Notes under the pieces: model-generated | Seen by the model: only the letters and a program-made list of their open reading frames with translations | Databases searched by the model: none | What the model was told of the DNA's origin: nothing | DNA from: JBFHFS01 sp041583495 | GTDB lineage: Bacteria > Bacteroidota > Bacteroidia > Bacteroidales > Marinilabiliaceae | DNA: 64,000 bases | Reading direction: 5' to 3' | NCBI GenBank assembly: GCA_041583495.1 | Contig: JBFHFS010000026.1 | Span: 1-64,000 of the forward strand | Part shown: piece after piece, positions 7,826-16,111 of the stretch | How the letters are laid out: every line of letters starts with the position of its first letter | Position numbering within the stretch: the stretch's first letter is position 1 | Position numbers and translations under genes: made by a program

Positions 7826-7859
7826 GGGTGGGCTTGTACTTTTTTCTCAGCCCGCACCC
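7826..7859 (-). other. GC-rich hairpin in the Rrf2-PepSY gap
   Basis: GGGTGGGCT (7826-7834) pairs imperfectly with AGCCCGCACCC (7849-7859), with a loop containing a T run. It lies in the leader of the PepSY gene, downstream of the Rrf2 gene. It could be a partial terminator or an mRNA processing structure. The intergenic space is otherwise featureless. Confidence 0.3.
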
Positions 7860-7945
7860 ACTGGCCCCCTGGAGGGGGAAGACGGCCCACAAAACTTAGA
7901 ATTGAGAACTTTTTATAGGGAGTTACCCGGACTTTTGTACAATGG

Positions 7946-8383
7946 TTACACTATCCGATTCAGGACCGCATCGCCTTTAACGATTTTTTGGGCCAGAGAG
8001 TAGATACTTTCTGTTTTGGTAATTTGATGAAACCCCTCTCTTATGGCCAGGTAACGGTCGTGCAGCGGACAGGGATTTTCATCGTTGCAATTTTTAAGGC
8101 CAAAGCCGCATTTGTAAAAGCCGGCATCGCCCTCCACAACCATTACCACATCGTAAAGGGATAGCTTTGAATCGCTTTCACTAAAAAAGAATCCTCCCCC
8201 ACGTCCTTTGGCCGAATCCAACAGCTGGTTCTTGGTGAGTATTTGAAGGATCTTGGCGGTATAGGCTTCCGGAGCTTCAATCTCCCGGGCAATCTCTGTC
8301 ACCCCGGGCCTTTGGTTCTTCCAGTTTTGTAATTGCACATATACCAGGGCACGGATGGCATATTCGGTACTCTTTGTCAACAT
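7946..8383 (-). CDS. Rrf2-family transcriptional regulator with Fe-S cysteines
   Basis: A 145-residue Rrf2 protein. The N-terminal winged helix is seen in MLTKSTEYAIRALVYV and the recognition region EAPEAYTAKILQILTKNQLL, with the wing at GRGGGFFF. Three cysteines follow in the pattern C-X6-C-X5-C (KCGFGLKNC, then NPCPLH), as in the Fe-S-binding NsrR/IscR-type members. The spacing differs slightly from both. It lies 21 bases behind the RIC gene and is co-directional, so it likely senses NO, O2 or Fe-S status and represses the RIC operon. A candidate operator is the palindrome at 9165-9186. Family assignment is firm; the signal is inferred. Confidence 0.88.
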   Translation of the reverse strand: MLTKSTEYAIRALVYVQLQNWKNQRPGVTEIAREIEAPEAYTAKILQILTKNQLLDSAKGRGGGFFFSESDSKLSLYDVVMVVEGDAGFYKCGFGLKNCNDENPCPLHDRYLAIREGFHQITKTESIYSLAQKIVKGDAVLNRIV

Positions 8384-8404
8384 GATGGGCCGGTATTGGA
8401 TTGT

Positions 8405-9118
8405 TTATTTAGCTTCGAAAACGACCGCTTTTTTAAATAAGATGTTGTTTTCTATGTGAATGTGGCGATGCAAATCATCCTCGAACTCCTGCAAGGTCTG
8501 CATTGTGGCCCGGTAGGTGCCGCATCCATCCGGAGGACAGGTATAATGGTTTGTCAAAGCAGAAATTTTCATGAAACGCTCCCCTTCCACCTGGTGCTCC
8601 TGCTCCATCACATGGATGGGTTCCAGAACGCTGCCCACCACAAATCTGGCCTGGCTGTCTTCCTTCCTTCGGCTCACCATTTTTCGGATATACGGGAATA
8701 AAATCAGTTCTTCCTTTTTCAAATGGGCACTTAAATTGGTGGCGGCCCCATTAAAGAGCTCCTTAACTTCGAATAATTCGGGATGATTCTCCCCATGCAC
8801 GTCGCACAACTTTTGCAACTGTTGATTTAAGAACGGAATGGTTTCAACAACATACGAATGGTGCCTTTTCTCAATATAGTCGCACAGCTCATCGAGTGCC
8901 AGCCCGTCGATGTATTTCGAATCCGGATCGTTCATCCCCACCAGGGCCTCCAATTCGGGAACGATATCTGTTAGCGCTATGTTCGATTGTTCGCAAGCCT
9001 CTCCCAAGGTAATGCCTCCCCCGCAACAAAAATCAATCTTGTTGCTGTCGAATATCCTGGCGGTTTTAAAGTTCGCTTTCACAATATCTCCTACAATGGT
9101 GTCTGACTTTATCTGCAT
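8405..9118 (-). CDS. scdA: Iron-sulfur cluster repair di-iron protein RIC (ScdA/YtfE)
   Basis: A 237-residue cytoplasmic di-iron protein that restores Fe-S clusters damaged by NO or oxidants. The N-terminal ScdA_N domain carries the FCCGGGITLGEAC motif near residues 30-42. The hemerythrin-like four-helix bundle follows with the expected ligand residues (KRHHSYV; HGENHPELFEV; HLKKEELILFPYI; HVMEQEHQVEGE; HRHIHIENNILF). Length and layout match the family. The minus-strand promoter immediately upstream has a perfect -7 box and an overlapping palindrome, suggesting repression by the Rrf2 regulator encoded just downstream. Confidence 0.93.
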   Translation of the reverse strand: MQIKSDTIVGDIVKANFKTARIFDSNKIDFCCGGGITLGEACEQSNIALTDIVPELEALVGMNDPDSKYIDGLALDELCDYIEKRHHSYVVETIPFLNQQLQKLCDVHGENHPELFEVKELFNGAATNLSAHLKKEELILFPYIRKMVSRRKEDSQARFVVGSVLEPIHVMEQEHQVEGERFMKISALTNHYTCPPDGCGTYRATMQTLQEFEDDLHRHIHIENNILFKKAVVFEAK

Positions 9119-9143
9119 GGCTTTTTGTTTAATTAGTTCAGGG

Positions 9144-9151
9144 CAAAGATA
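9144..9151 (-). promoter_or_regulatory. -7 box of the RIC-Rrf2 operon
   Basis: On the minus strand this is TATCTTTG, matching TAnnTTTG, 26-33 bases before the RIC start. No clean TTTG lies at -33; that position is instead occupied by the palindrome at 9165-9186. This is consistent with regulated expression. Confidence 0.5.
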
Positions 9152-9164
9152 TGAAATTATTTAT

Positions 9165-9186
9165 AAAAGGATGCGCATGTCCTTTT
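9165..9186. promoter_or_regulatory. Candidate Rrf2/NsrR-like operator palindrome
   Basis: AAAAGGA (9165-9171) and TCCTTTT (9180-9186) are perfect inverted repeats around TGCGCATG, whose core TGCGCA is itself palindromic. The 22-base site is centred about 24-31 bases upstream of the -7 box. A bound repressor would therefore cover the -33 region of the RIC promoter. The half-site AAGGATG is reminiscent of NsrR half-sites (AAGATGY), but no comparison could be run. Confidence 0.45.
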
Positions 9187-9391
9187 ATTCATTTGTCTGA
9201 AGACGAAGTGACGGGTGCAATTACTCCTTATTATGTTTCTTCAGAAATTTTCTTTGAGTAATGCTATTTCTTTTCTAATTTGGCGCTACAACATCAAAAT
9301 CACCTGGGCTTCAAACACGAAAAATGGATTGTATATGACAGAAACACAAAGCTCAACTTCTTCTATATCGACAATATAAACATCACCTCTT

Positions 9392-9844
9392 ATGACTAAA
9401 ATTCATGAACAACTCTATCATAAAGGTCGGGAGATATTCGATGTTGTGAAGAGAATAAGTGATCTCATACCCGAAGATGACACCCCCCTGCAGTCGGTTA
9501 AGGAATTTATGCAAAGCGATGCACTCCTTTTATCTGTAAAAGTTAAGGGGGTCGAAGAAACCGATCTGTATGATCTGAATATGGAGGCAGCGACAATCAT
9601 TCGTAAAGCAGCCAGGGATCTGATGATTCAAAACCATACACTGAAAATGTTTGGTTTTAAGTATGTCGACTATTTTGATATCGTGCGTGAATTAATCGAA
9701 GAGTACCGGCTGCTGTTTATCCAATGGGTAACTACATTTGATCCCTGGAACTATGTCACCGACCGCTGGGGATTGTTCAACCCTCCGGGTGTGGGACCCA
9801 ATGGCCCCTACTCCGGGGAGGATCTTCCTGACCTGGATGGATGA
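9392..9844 (+). CDS. Hypothetical protein, helical with Pro/Gly-rich tail
   Basis: A 150-residue protein with no recognised family. Residues 1-115 look mainly helical and soluble (YHKGREIFDVVKRISDLI; NMEAATIIRKAARDLMIQN; DYFDIVRELIEEYRLLFIQWV). The last ~35 residues are rich in Pro, Gly and Asp (FNPPGVGPNGPYSGEDLPDLDG) and probably disordered. No signal peptide or membrane segment. It stands alone between the divergent RIC operon and a convergent phosphatase operon, followed by a perfect 17-bp hairpin that could terminate it. Coding use of codons looks like its neighbours. Function unknown. Confidence 0.7.
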   Translation: MTKIHEQLYHKGREIFDVVKRISDLIPEDDTPLQSVKEFMQSDALLLSVKVKGVEETDLYDLNMEAATIIRKAARDLMIQNHTLKMFGFKYVDYFDIVRELIEEYRLLFIQWVTTFDPWNYVTDRWGLFNPPGVGPNGPYSGEDLPDLDG

Positions 9845-9939
9845 CCTAAAAAATTTGTTTTTTCGCCAGAAATTCGAAAAAAGCAATCCTTCTAGTGGAT
9901 TTCCTTCCAACTGTTCAATATTATCGATTAAAAAAAATT

Positions 9940-9976
9940 ATAGACCTGACAGGTTTTTTAAACCTGTCAGGTCTAT
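9940..9976. repeat. Perfect 17-bp palindromic repeat / bidirectional terminator
   Basis: Arms ATAGACCTGACAGGTTT and AAACCTGTCAGGTCTAT are exact inverted repeats around a TTT loop. The GACCTGACAGGTTT core resembles a palindromic intergenic repeat I associate with Bacteroidetes genomes. Lying between two convergent genes, it may act as a transcription terminator in both directions. Confidence 0.65.
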
Positions 9977-9995
9977 ATCATTAACCACAAATATT

Positions 9996-10880
9996 TCAGT
10001 ACTTAAACTCAGCCACCACCGGGTAATGATCAGACAGGTAATAGGCTGGCTGGTCATTCACCACCCGTGCGCCGGTGCATGAGGCCCCCAGGGATGGAGA
10101 AACCAAAATATAATCAATACGACTGGAGTCAAACCGTCGTCCTTCCCCTTCTGATTTTTCAAAGACCTGCGAGGGAAAGCTAATTCTTTGATCCAGCCCT
10201 TTGGTATATCTCTGAACTACATCGATTAAGGGATAGCCCAGGAAGGAACTTAAAACGCCAAACTCCAACTCATCATGAAATAAATTTCTGACATGATCGT
10301 GCGCTTCGTCTGAACCCCGGAGCGCCTTCATCATGGCTTCGTTGTCGCGGTATAAGTCGGCATCGAAAGGAGATACAGCATTAAAATCACCCAATACGAT
10401 AACCTTATCCTGCTGCTCTGATATTTCAGCCATTCGGGAGAATAGGATACCAGCTTCCTGTTTTCGTTTTTCGTAACTGAAGGGAGAAAGATGCACCACA
10501 AAAAAATCGATTCCCCGGGTGTGGCAATGCAGGGCGCCATGGTGCATATTTTCCATGATCCGTTCCTTCACTTCTATAGGGTGGTTCGAAGTAATTCCCA
10601 CCGAATAGCCGGATGTTTTAAGTATTTCGGCATAGGAATGGCCCCATGTCCGGGCATCCATCAGCAGTTTTTCCCTGGTATATGCATTGAGTTCCTGCAG
10701 GGCAACTACATCCGGCTTTTGAGCGTCTATCCAGTTAATAACCTTTTGATGGCGGATAGTATCTTTTCCCCAATCAAAACCATTCCAGATGTTGTAGGAA
10801 ATCACCTTTAGGTGTTCCTGCGAAAAAATTGAAGAACATGTGGCCAGAACCACAAGCAATGATATCAGCGTTTTTCTCAT
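9996..10880 (-). CDS. Secreted endonuclease/exonuclease/phosphatase-family protein
   Basis: A 294-residue EEP-superfamily phosphohydrolase. The signal peptide is seen in MRKTLISLLVVLATCSSIFS followed by Q. Catalytic-motif blocks are present: ISYNIWNG (Asn), ALQELNAY (metal-binding Glu), VLGDFNAV (Asp-Asn), SRIDYILVSP (Asp), and SDHYPVVAEF (Asp-His). Family members cleave phosphodiesters of DNA, lipids or inositol phosphates; the substrate here is unknown. Third gene of an apparent operon behind two metallophosphoesterases, starting 10 bases after the preceding stop. The combination suggests extracellular phosphodiester scavenging. Confidence 0.85.
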   Translation of the reverse strand: MRKTLISLLVVLATCSSIFSQEHLKVISYNIWNGFDWGKDTIRHQKVINWIDAQKPDVVALQELNAYTREKLLMDARTWGHSYAEILKTSGYSVGITSNHPIEVKERIMENMHHGALHCHTRGIDFFVVHLSPFSYEKRKQEAGILFSRMAEISEQQDKVIVLGDFNAVSPFDADLYRDNEAMMKALRGSDEAHDHVRNLFHDELEFGVLSSFLGYPLIDVVQRYTKGLDQRISFPSQVFEKSEGEGRRFDSSRIDYILVSPSLGASCTGARVVNDQPAYYLSDHYPVVAEFKY

Positions 10881-10890
10881 TTTTTTGGGA

Positions 10891-11871
10891 TTACTGTTTT
10901 AACCTTAGTTTTCTGTTTTTAATCTCCGGGGTAGTCTTGTTGTTTTCAGGTTGCTCCGGATACCCCAACGCCTCTGGTGAAGGCCCCACAAAAGAACTCT
11001 TCACACCCTCTGTTTTTATCCTGTTCTGATCAACCTCTACAAAGGCGAAGAGGGGATTTTTGTAAGGCACTGTATATTTAATCCATTCATAGGATTCATC
11101 TATTTCCTTACTGTACCGGATTGTTTTATACTTATCGCCCAGCCATTGGTACGACATGCTGTTGATCTGAATATAATAGATCCCGTTGATAGAAGAGGCA
11201 TAATCGATATGGTGATGGCCACTGAAGCAGGCAATGACTTTAGAAAAGCCCGCCATTCGGTTTTCTTTTTCCAGAAGCTCTCGTATTTGTTCACTGTTTT
11301 CAATCCGGTCTTTATTATTATCCAAAGCCTGATGTGAAAACAAAATACAAGGCAACTCCGTCGATCTTAAATCGGCCTTTAACCATTCCTCCTGCTCCTG
11401 GCCAATAAAATGAGCATACCCGGGAGCACTATCGGGTGAAGGGTTTTTATCGTTGCCATCCAATACAATTAAATGGTAGCCCTTTTTATCGAATGAATAG
11501 TAACCCGACGGCATTCCCCAATACTCAACCACCTGTTGGCGCGAAAAGCCCCCATCCATATCGTGGTTGCCAATAACATGGTGTTTCTCGCCGGAAAAGT
11601 GGTTCCAAATGGCTAAAAAATCACGATTGTAATCATAGGGTCGGCAAAAATCGCCCATTTGAATTATAAAGTCCAGCTCCCGGTCTGTGGCTTTATCAAT
11701 AAAGGTTTGAAGCCGGGAATCGGCATCGTGCATCACATCTTTGTGGACATCGGCACACACACCGAATTTTAATCTTTGCCTTCCCCCGGGTGCTGTAGCC
11801 TTTAAGCTCACAGGAAGCAAAAGAACGGAGCTCCCGGCAAGAATGGTTTTTACAAATGCGCGTCTTTGCAT
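10891..11871 (-). CDS. Secreted metallophosphoesterase
   Basis: A 326-residue calcineurin-like metallophosphoesterase. The leader MQRRAFVKTILAGSSVLLL is twin-arginine-like (RR followed by F-V-K) and is likely exported. Metal-binding motifs in order are DVHKD (DxH), MGDFC (GD), GNHD, a histidine in FSHQALD, and GHHHIDY (GHxH), so the active site looks complete. Its nearest relative in the window is the preceding gene, with the same leader and layout, so the pair probably arose by duplication. Substrate unknown. Confidence 0.88.
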   Translation of the reverse strand: MQRRAFVKTILAGSSVLLLPVSLKATAPGGRQRLKFGVCADVHKDVMHDADSRLQTFIDKATDRELDFIIQMGDFCRPYDYNRDFLAIWNHFSGEKHHVIGNHDMDGGFSRQQVVEYWGMPSGYYSFDKKGYHLIVLDGNDKNPSPDSAPGYAHFIGQEQEEWLKADLRSTELPCILFSHQALDNNKDRIENSEQIRELLEKENRMAGFSKVIACFSGHHHIDYASSINGIYYIQINSMSYQWLGDKYKTIRYSKEIDESYEWIKYTVPYKNPLFAFVEVDQNRIKTEGVKSSFVGPSPEALGYPEQPENNKTTPEIKNRKLRLKQ

Positions 11872-11906
11872 ACTGGTTTTTTTAGAAAAACAGTAAAAAT
11901 TCTTAT

Positions 11907-12917
11907 CTACTTAAATTGAAATTTCCGGTCAGAGATACGCGCCACCAAAGGGGTCGAAGTCTCTACATTCATAGGGATACCAAGCTCTTCAGGGCCCGGC
12001 TTAACAAAGGTGCTTTCAACGCCTTTTATTCCCATTGTTTTTTTGGAAAGCGTAACGATGGCATAAAGTGGCTCTTCGTAGGGCACGGTAAACTGCAGGG
12101 TGGGCCGTGTTTTATTGATTGAATCGGCAAACCGTTCGGGGCATTTAAACTTTTCCCCAACCCACTGATTCGACATGCTGTTGATCTGGATATACTGAAT
12201 TCCATTTATTTCTTTAGCATAATCGGTATGATCGTGTCCGCTAAAAGCGGCCACTACCTTTGTGAAGCCGGCCTTTTTGTTGGCCTCTTCCAGGATTGCC
12301 CTGACCCTTTCCCTGTTCTGACATGCCTTTTCATTTTCCAGACTCTGATGAGAGAAAACAATGGAATGCCTGGGGGTTTGTTCCAGATCTTTTTGGAGCC
12401 ATTCCAATTGCTCCGGATCGACATAAGCCCGTTGTTCGGCCGGCTGATAAAAATTCCCATCCTGATAGGGAATATACTTGCCCTCAATAAATAGATTATT
12501 TGGGTCGAGTACAATAAAATGGAAATCACCCCGATCGAAAGAATAATAACGTGTCTTCATCCCGACAAACTTCATGAAATCGTCTTTCGACCCCACATCC
12601 ATATCATGATTTCCCAATACATTGAAGGTTTTCAGAGAGGTGGATTTCCAAATATTGAGAAAATCAAGATTTTCCTTTTTGGGGAAACAGAAATCGCCCA
12701 GATCAATAATAAAATCCAGGTTTTCTTCTTCGGCAATATGGACGAAATGATGCAATCTGAGGCTTGCATCGTGCATAATATCCTGGTGGATATCTGTGCT
12801 GATACCAAAGCGAAGGGATACTGCTTTTTCGTTCCCTTTACAGCCCCATGTGCCTAAAGGCAATAAAAGAAGGGTACTTCCCCCCACTAAAGATTTTATA
12901 AATTTTCTTCGTTGCAT
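11907..12917 (-). CDS. Metallophosphoesterase lipoprotein (paralog)
   Basis: A 336-residue metallophosphoesterase with a twin-arginine-like leader MQRRKFIKSLVGG that ends in GTWGC, a candidate lipobox, so it may be a Tat-exported lipoprotein. Motifs are DIHQD, LGDFC, GNHD, FSHQSLE and GHDHTDY, the same order as in the next gene. It is the first gene of the three-gene phosphatase operon (35-base gap to the paralog) and is divergent from the GHL10 glycosidase at 13149. Substrate unknown. Confidence 0.87.
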   Translation of the reverse strand: MQRRKFIKSLVGGSTLLLLPLGTWGCKGNEKAVSLRFGISTDIHQDIMHDASLRLHHFVHIAEEENLDFIIDLGDFCFPKKENLDFLNIWKSTSLKTFNVLGNHDMDVGSKDDFMKFVGMKTRYYSFDRGDFHFIVLDPNNLFIEGKYIPYQDGNFYQPAEQRAYVDPEQLEWLQKDLEQTPRHSIVFSHQSLENEKACQNRERVRAILEEANKKAGFTKVVAAFSGHDHTDYAKEINGIQYIQINSMSNQWVGEKFKCPERFADSINKTRPTLQFTVPYEEPLYAIVTLSKKTMGIKGVESTFVKPGPEELGIPMNVETSTPLVARISDRKFQFK

Positions 12918-13148
12918 TATGTTTAATTTTTCAGGACACCGAAGGTTTTCAATGTACTAAAAGAACATCCTAAAATGAAATTTGCCGGAGGGAAAATGAT
13001 CCCGGCACCTGGAAGGTTTGCCCCCTCCGGATCTGATTTTTGAAATTGATGCCGAAATTGTAACTTTACCTCAATACAAGGTATAACGGCCGAAACCCTT
13101 TGGGGAGTTAAGCAAAAAGCCATGCATTAAACACAAAACACAATCCCT

Positions 13149-14264
13149 ATGAAACGTGTCATCGCTATTCTGATTGCAGCCCTACTGATATTGCCCTCCA
13201 TGGCCCAAAGGCCGGAGCAGAATCCCTATTCGAAGGTTTACAGTGAGAAAAAGTTCTATTTTTCGGGTTGGGGGGCTCCCAAGCAGGGGCCTGAAAACGA
13301 ACAGTTGGCCACCCTAAGGAAGTGGGCCGATGCCGGCATTACCGATCTGTTACCCGGATCGGGCAAGGAGAGACTTGAGGAGCTCATCAAACTGGGATCT
13401 GAGTATGGCATCCGGATTCATGCCTGGCACTGGATGATGAATGTAGGCGGCAATGCGGTGTGCCGGGAGCATCCCGAGTGGTATTCGGTCAATAAACTGG
13501 GACAAAATTGCCGGGATTTTCACCCTTATGTAGGCTACTACAGTTTTTTAAGTCCCTTCTCCCAGGGGGCAAGAGAATACATCAAAAAAGGGGTTAGAGA
13601 AAAAGCCCAGATAGAAGGATTGGCTTCGGTACATTTCGATTATATCCGTTATGTGGATGTGATACTTGGAAATAACCTGCAAAAGAAATATACCTATAAG
13701 GGGGAGGCCCTGGTGCAGGACCGCCTGCTTCCCGAATATGATTTTGGTTATCATCCCGAGGGCAGAAAACAGTATAAAGAAATATTTGGGATCGACCCCC
13801 TCGACATGGAAGATAATGTAGAGAATCCTGCCTGGCAACAATTCCGTATGAACGCCATCACCTCACTTGTTGAAGAGTGTGTGGCGATTTGCCACGAAGA
13901 AGGAACCGCCGCCTCGGCAGCCGTTTTCCCCTTTCCTCAGTTGGCCCGTGAATACGTCCGCCAAGACTGGGGCCACTGGAATCTGGATTACTTCTTCCCC
14001 ATGATCTATAAACAAGATCATGAGGGCAATATGGGATGGGTCGGTTTCGCCACAAAAGAAGGCGTTCGGGATATTGAAAAAGGCCAACATCTTTTCACCG
14101 GCATATTGGTGGGGCATTATGGCGATAACATGGCCGATTTTGAAGAAGCCATCGTTCAGGCACACGACAATGGTGCCAGAGGAATTACCTTCTTTACCAT
14201 TGGGGCCCTCAACGATAAACATTTGGCCATCATCAAGAAATACAACGAGAAATACAACAAGTAA
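13149..14264 (+). CDS. GHL10/DUF187-type glycoside hydrolase-like protein
   Basis: A 371-residue secreted protein with signal peptide MKRVIAILIAALLILPSMA. The mature part looks like the glycosyl-hydrolase-like 10 family (YngK/DUF187), a TIM barrel with landmarks IHAWHWMMNVGG, ASVHFDYIRY (family HFDYIRY motif), DYFFPMIYKQD and GARGITFFTIGAL. Such enzymes are poorly characterised; some are linked to cell-wall or glycan cleavage. It is divergent from the phosphatase operon and precedes a GH29 fucosidase by 400 bases, so it may belong to a small glycan-use cluster. Substrate not inferable. Confidence 0.8.
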   Translation: MKRVIAILIAALLILPSMAQRPEQNPYSKVYSEKKFYFSGWGAPKQGPENEQLATLRKWADAGITDLLPGSGKERLEELIKLGSEYGIRIHAWHWMMNVGGNAVCREHPEWYSVNKLGQNCRDFHPYVGYYSFLSPFSQGAREYIKKGVREKAQIEGLASVHFDYIRYVDVILGNNLQKKYTYKGEALVQDRLLPEYDFGYHPEGRKQYKEIFGIDPLDMEDNVENPAWQQFRMNAITSLVEECVAICHEEGTAASAAVFPFPQLAREYVRQDWGHWNLDYFFPMIYKQDHEGNMGWVGFATKEGVRDIEKGQHLFTGILVGHYGDNMADFEEAIVQAHDNGARGITFFTIGALNDKHLAIIKKYNEKYNK

Positions 14265-14665
14265 AATCTTCATTTTAATACGCCCCGGTTTAAATATGGG
14301 GAATGGAGGATTTCCAAGCTGAATGCTGTCCATTCGCCATCCCGAAGCTCCGAAACTTTTTGTTAACATGCTCCGAATGGGATCCATACATCAAGGAGCT
14401 CTGCGTCCAGGGATCGATATCCAATTCTTCGCGAATTTGTTACTCAGCTTCTCCCTTTAGCGGAGGAAAAATATCGAAAACCGGGATATATTAACGATGG
14501 GAGCTCTCTCTCATGGGAGATATCATGGCGGGATTGAGCCCCCAGAACTATCCATAGTTTGAAAAATAAATCTTACATTTGATTGAACTTCGTATTCCTG
14601 AAATTGGCGCGTTTGTTCACTGGGAAAACCGATTATCGGTTGAGAATTAATTAAAGAAAAACAAA
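14265..14665 (+). other. Intergenic region, no clear feature
   Basis: A 400-base gap between two plus-strand glycosidase genes. A 63-codon ORF at 14303-14494 shows no coding character that I can recognise. I see no strong hairpin, promoter box or repeat. Confidence 0.5.
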
Positions 14666-16111
14666 ATGGGAAAAACACTAACAACGTGCATCCTTAAAAG
14701 CACACTTTTTATTTCACTTTCACTTTCAATATTCAACCAGACAATAGCTCAGGAAATAAATTATACTGGCCGCGAACCAGTTAATTCAAAATTCGTTTCT
14801 GAGTCTTCACCTGAGGATAATCGTCAGATCCCGGAAAAATTCAAATGGTTTGAAGAAGCCAAATTTGGTCTATTCATTCATTGGGGATTGTATGCTATTC
14901 CCGCAAGCATGTGGGACGGAGTACCGGCCAGCAAGACTTCAGAGTACCTAATGATGAGAAAGAAAATCCCGGTCCAGACTTATAAAATGCTGGCCGATCA
15001 TTTCAACCCATTTCAATTTGATGCCGAGCGGTGGGTCCAAATGGCCGAAGATGCCGGAATGAAATACATCGTATTCGTCAGCAAACATCATGATGGATTC
15101 GCCATGTATCATTCAAAAGTGAGTCCCTACAACGTTGTCGACGCTACTCCCTGGAAACGTGATCCGCTCAGGGAAATTGCCGAGGCATGCCGCAGGCATA
15201 ATATGAGGCTTGGCCTTTATTACTCCCAGGCCGTTGACTGGGAACATCCCGACGGCGCAGGAAACTCATGGGATTTCAATGAGAAAGAAAAAGATTTTGA
15301 CCAATACCTCCATGAAAAGGCACTTCCCCAGGTTCGGGAGTTGCTTACGAACTATGGTCCCATTTCAACTTTCTGGTTTGATTGGCCGGAAGAGATGACG
15401 GAGGAACGATGCAAACTGTTCAGCGATATGGCAAGGAAGCTGCAACCCGATATGCTGATTAATAGTCGCCTGGGACCTGATCCAACCGTCGATTTCCGGT
15501 CCATGGGCGATAACGAAATTCCAAACGCCAAAGTACCTGGTATATGGGAAACCGCCGGAACCATGACTACGAGCAATGGCACGTGGGGATATAACCAGTA
15601 TGACCAGGATTGGAAATCGTTGTCTGCCATAACCTTCAATTTGGTTGATATTGTTAGCAAAGGTGGCGTCTATCTCCTGAATACCGGCCCTACCTCCGAT
15701 GGTGTAATTCCTTTTCCCACACAGGAAGTGTTTTCAGGCGTCGGAAAATGGCTCAGGATCAACGGCGAGTCCATTTATGGGGCCGGGCCGACCCCGTTTG
15801 GTTATGAGTACGGCAGTGAAATCCAGGGAGAGAAAGACAAAAGAGGCAATCCCGCCTTTGATGTTAAGAAGGAATTGCGATTTACCACCAAACCTGGCAA
15901 ACTCTATGTTCACATTTTCGATTGGCCAAATGGAACACTGGAACTGGCAGCGCTTAACGGCAAGGTGAATAAGGCTTATTTCCTTGCTGACCCGGATAAA
16001 AAGCCTCTCACTTTTTCACAGACCGGCGAAAAAATTAAACTCACGTTACCTCAACAGGCTCCTGATACCATTGATTCGGTCGTGTGCCTGGAGTTAAATG
16101 AGAACCAGTAG
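14666..16111 (+). CDS. Alpha-L-fucosidase (GH29)
   Basis: A 481-residue secreted enzyme removing terminal L-fucose from glycans. Signal peptide roughly residues 1-29 (TLFISLSLSIFNQTIAQ). The (beta/alpha)8 barrel shows GH29 landmarks: WFEEAKFGLFIHWGLYAIPA, KYIVFVSKHHDGFAMYHS, LGLYYSQAVDWEHP and STFWFDWPEEMTEE, in which the Asp of WFDW is in the place of the nucleophile. A C-terminal beta-rich domain follows. The family is retaining; linkage preference is unknown. Convergent with the metalloprotease gene at 16551. Confidence 0.92.
   Translation: MGKTLTTCILKSTLFISLSLSIFNQTIAQEINYTGREPVNSKFVSESSPEDNRQIPEKFKWFEEAKFGLFIHWGLYAIPASMWDGVPASKTSEYLMMRKKIPVQTYKMLADHFNPFQFDAERWVQMAEDAGMKYIVFVSKHHDGFAMYHSKVSPYNVVDATPWKRDPLREIAEACRRHNMRLGLYYSQAVDWEHPDGAGNSWDFNEKEKDFDQYLHEKALPQVRELLTNYGPISTFWFDWPEEMTEERCKLFSDMARKLQPDMLINSRLGPDPTVDFRSMGDNEIPNAKVPGIWETAGTMTTSNGTWGYNQYDQDWKSLSAITFNLVDIVSKGGVYLLNTGPTSDGVIPFPTQEVFSGVGKWLRINGESIYGAGPTPFGYEYGSEIQGEKDKRGNPAFDVKKELRFTTKPGKLYVHIFDWPNGTLELAALNGKVNKAYFLADPDKKPLTFSQTGEKIKLTLPQQAPDTIDSVVCLELNENQ

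Noticed and set aside
7783..7890. Upstream extension of the PepSY protein
   Set aside because: The added 36 residues are Pro/Arg-rich and lack the family's start; the ATG at 7782 opens directly into the conserved PepSY_TM motif.
14303..14494. 63-codon ORF between the GHL10 and GH29 genes
   Set aside because: No recognisable domain, no promoter box or start context, and composition does not look coding. More likely chance.
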